Origin: an uncultured Lachnospiraceae bacterium
GTDB lineage: Bacteria; Bacillota; Clostridia; Lachnospirales; Lachnospiraceae
DNA: 64,000 nt
Reading direction: 5' to 3'
Assembly: GCA_947625755.1 (NCBI GenBank)
Contig: CANQPJ010000007.1
Coordinates: 1-64,000 of the forward strand
A program made the translations under genes and the position numbers. Shown here piece by piece: positions 62,885-64,000 of the stretch; positions within the stretch are counted from its first letter, which is position 1, and each line of letters opens with the position of its first letter. A model generated the notes under the pieces. That model was not told where the DNA came from. It did not search any database and saw only the letters and a list, made by a program, of their open reading frames with translations.

Positions 62885-64000
62885 ATGATTTGCTATAATT
62901 GTGGAAACGTTCTGACTAACAGTGATTATTGCAGTCATTGCGGAATGGACGTAAGCGTATACAAAAGAATCGTCAGGCTGTCTAACACTTACTACAATGC
63001 AGGTTTGACAAAGGCAAAGAACCGAGATTTGGCAGGTGCGGCAGATACTTTAAGACGGTCGGTTAAGTTAAATAAGCGAAATATTGATGCCAGAAACTTA
63101 CTCGGACTGGTTTATTTTGAGATGGGTGAAACAGTCCAGGCATTTTCAGAATGGGTTATGAGTACCAATATCCAGCCGGATAACAATCCTGCTGACAAAT
63201 ATCTTTTAGCGATTCAACAGGAAAAAGGCAAGGTAGATGAGTTAAACCATACAATCAAGAAGTTTAATGTCGCATTAAACTATGCCAGAAGCGGTACGGA
63301 TGATATGGCGATTATTCAGTTAAAGAAGGTGCTGAATCAGAATCCGAACTTTATCAAAGCGTATCAGTTGTTAACCCTTCTTTATACCAAGAATGGTCAA
63401 TACGAGAGAGCAAAACGTACCATAAAAAAATGTATGAAGATAGATAAGTGCAATCCGTTAAGCATTAGATACCTGCGCGAAATCAATGAATATCTGGAAG
63501 ATGAAAAGAAAAATAATCCGGACAAGAGAATGGAGCGCAGACGAAGCCTGCGGGGTGTTTTGGTAGACAGACCATATCTCAGCGGGAATGATGTGATTAT
63601 TCCAAAAAATGATTTCAAGGATGCCCTGACAGGTGCACAGAGTATTCTCCATATTATTATTGGTATTTTACTTGGTGCCGCTTTAGTTTACTTTATTGTC
63701 ACGCCAGCCAGAATTTCCAGTGTCACAGATAAAGTAAATGATACAAAAGTTGAATATAATCAGAAGATTGCAATTAAGAACTCTACCATTTCCGAATTGC
63801 AGAACCAAGTGTCTTCCATTGAGAATGAGAGAGACAAATTGAAAACCAGTTTGTCACAATACACAGACACAGGCAATACTTTAAGCACAAATTACAGTAA
63901 CCTGCTGAAAGCAGTCCAGTATTATCTGGATAAAGATTATGATAAAAGCGCAGAGGCTTTAGAAGATGTAGACGGTAAGATGAAAATGGATTCTGTACCG
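62885..64000 (+). CDS. Zinc-ribbon/TPR single-pass membrane protein (cut by window end)
   Basis: At least 372 residues, no stop before the window ends. N-terminal zinc ribbon CYNCG...CSHCG (Cys3, Cys6, Cys16, Cys19), TPR-like repeats at about 30-200 (AKNRDLAGAADTLRRSVKLNKRNIDARNLLGLVYFEMGE; AIIQLKKVLNQNPNFIKAYQLLTLLY), a transmembrane helix near 258-278 (ILHIIIGILLGAALVYFIV) and a coiled coil outside (about 280-335), followed by more TPR-like sequence. The start has GGATGG upstream as a weak RBS. Possibly related in role to the TPR gene at 58891 (inference). Confidence 0.8.
   Translation, partial: MICYNCGNVLTNSDYCSHCGMDVSVYKRIVRLSNTYYNAGLTKAKNRDLAGAADTLRRSVKLNKRNIDARNLLGLVYFEMGETVQAFSEWVMSTNIQPDNNPADKYLLAIQQEKGKVDELNHTIKKFNVALNYARSGTDDMAIIQLKKVLNQNPNFIKAYQLLTLLYTKNGQYERAKRTIKKCMKIDKCNPLSIRYLREINEYLEDEKKNNPDKRMERRRSLRGVLVDRPYLSGNDVIIPKNDFKDALTGAQSILHIIIGILLGAALVYFIVTPARISSVTDKVNDTKVEYNQKIAIKNSTISELQNQVSSIENERDKLKTSLSQYTDTGNTLSTNYSNLLKAVQYYLDKDYDKSAEALEDVDGKMKMDSVP

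Noticed and set aside
1-64000. CRISPR arrays, tRNA or rRNA genes
   Set aside because: No regularly spaced short repeats and no cloverleaf or rRNA-like conserved sequence recognised by eye; a covariance-model scan would be decisive.

Overview
The window reads as a chromosome segment from a low-GC, Gram-positive anaerobe of the Lachnospiraceae (Roseburia / Agathobacter / Coprococcus type). Three things suggest this: strong AGGAGG ribosome binding sites with frequent TTG and GTG starts; the order tig-clpP-clpX-lon-engB-DUF4364-lepA-hemW followed by a CIRCE-controlled hrcA-grpE-dnaK-dnaJ operon; and a neighbouring pair resembling the DUF5717/DUF5716 families, which I associate with Lachnospiraceae. 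I saw no rRNA, tRNA or CRISPR array.

Layout. 1-5.2 kb: an FAD-dependent mutase/oxidoreductase-like enzyme with a polytopic GT-C-like membrane protein, a reverse-strand CYTH protein and a DJ-1/PfpI protein. 5.2-15.2 kb: a protein quality-control and translation block (trigger factor, ClpP, ClpX, Lon, EngB, a DUF4364 protein, LepA, HemW) ending in a good intrinsic terminator. 15.2-19.3 kb: MarR regulator, DegV protein, iron-type alcohol dehydrogenase and aldehyde dehydrogenase, with a palindromic operator inside the promoter. 19.3-24.4 kb: the HrcA/CIRCE heat-shock operon, with a strong terminator between dnaK and dnaJ.

24.4-50.4 kb is an accessory island, visibly more A/T-rich than its flanks. 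It holds one displaced copy of an LRR lipoprotein gene, an IS256-family element, an XRE regulator divergent from a long operon, and that operon itself: a Tad/Flp (type IVb) pilus machine (TadZ, TadA, TadB, TadC, Flp-like pilin, two TadE-like pseudopilins, a TadG-like protein, prepilin peptidase). In the same transcription unit follow a WG-repeat membrane protein, an FHA protein, a PP2C phosphatase, a membrane Ser/Thr kinase, two small membrane proteins and a 2147-residue surface protein. A 765-bp segment (LRR gene plus edges of its tad neighbours) occurs twice in direct orientation 10,970 bp apart, bracketing IS256, the regulator and the core pilus genes. The IS has split the loop of an older terminator and made an 8-bp target duplication.

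50.4-64 kb returns to core-like sequence: a Phd/YefM antitoxin with an apparently decayed partner, citrate synthase (reverse strand), RarA, then a large two-beta-domain/solenoid protein (DUF5717-like), a degenerate Hsp70/actin-fold protein (DUF5716-like) and a TPR-like protein, followed by a T-box-controlled valS, a 47-residue ORF and a zinc-ribbon/TPR membrane protein cut by the window end.

The most promising material for an undescribed system is (i) the pilus operon with its own kinase/phosphatase/FHA circuit, in which short E-T-T-(I/V)-L motifs recur in the FHA protein and a small membrane protein, and (ii) the 54.0-59.7 kb Hsp70-like/solenoid/TPR module. All functional statements come from reading the sequence and family knowledge; no database search was run.
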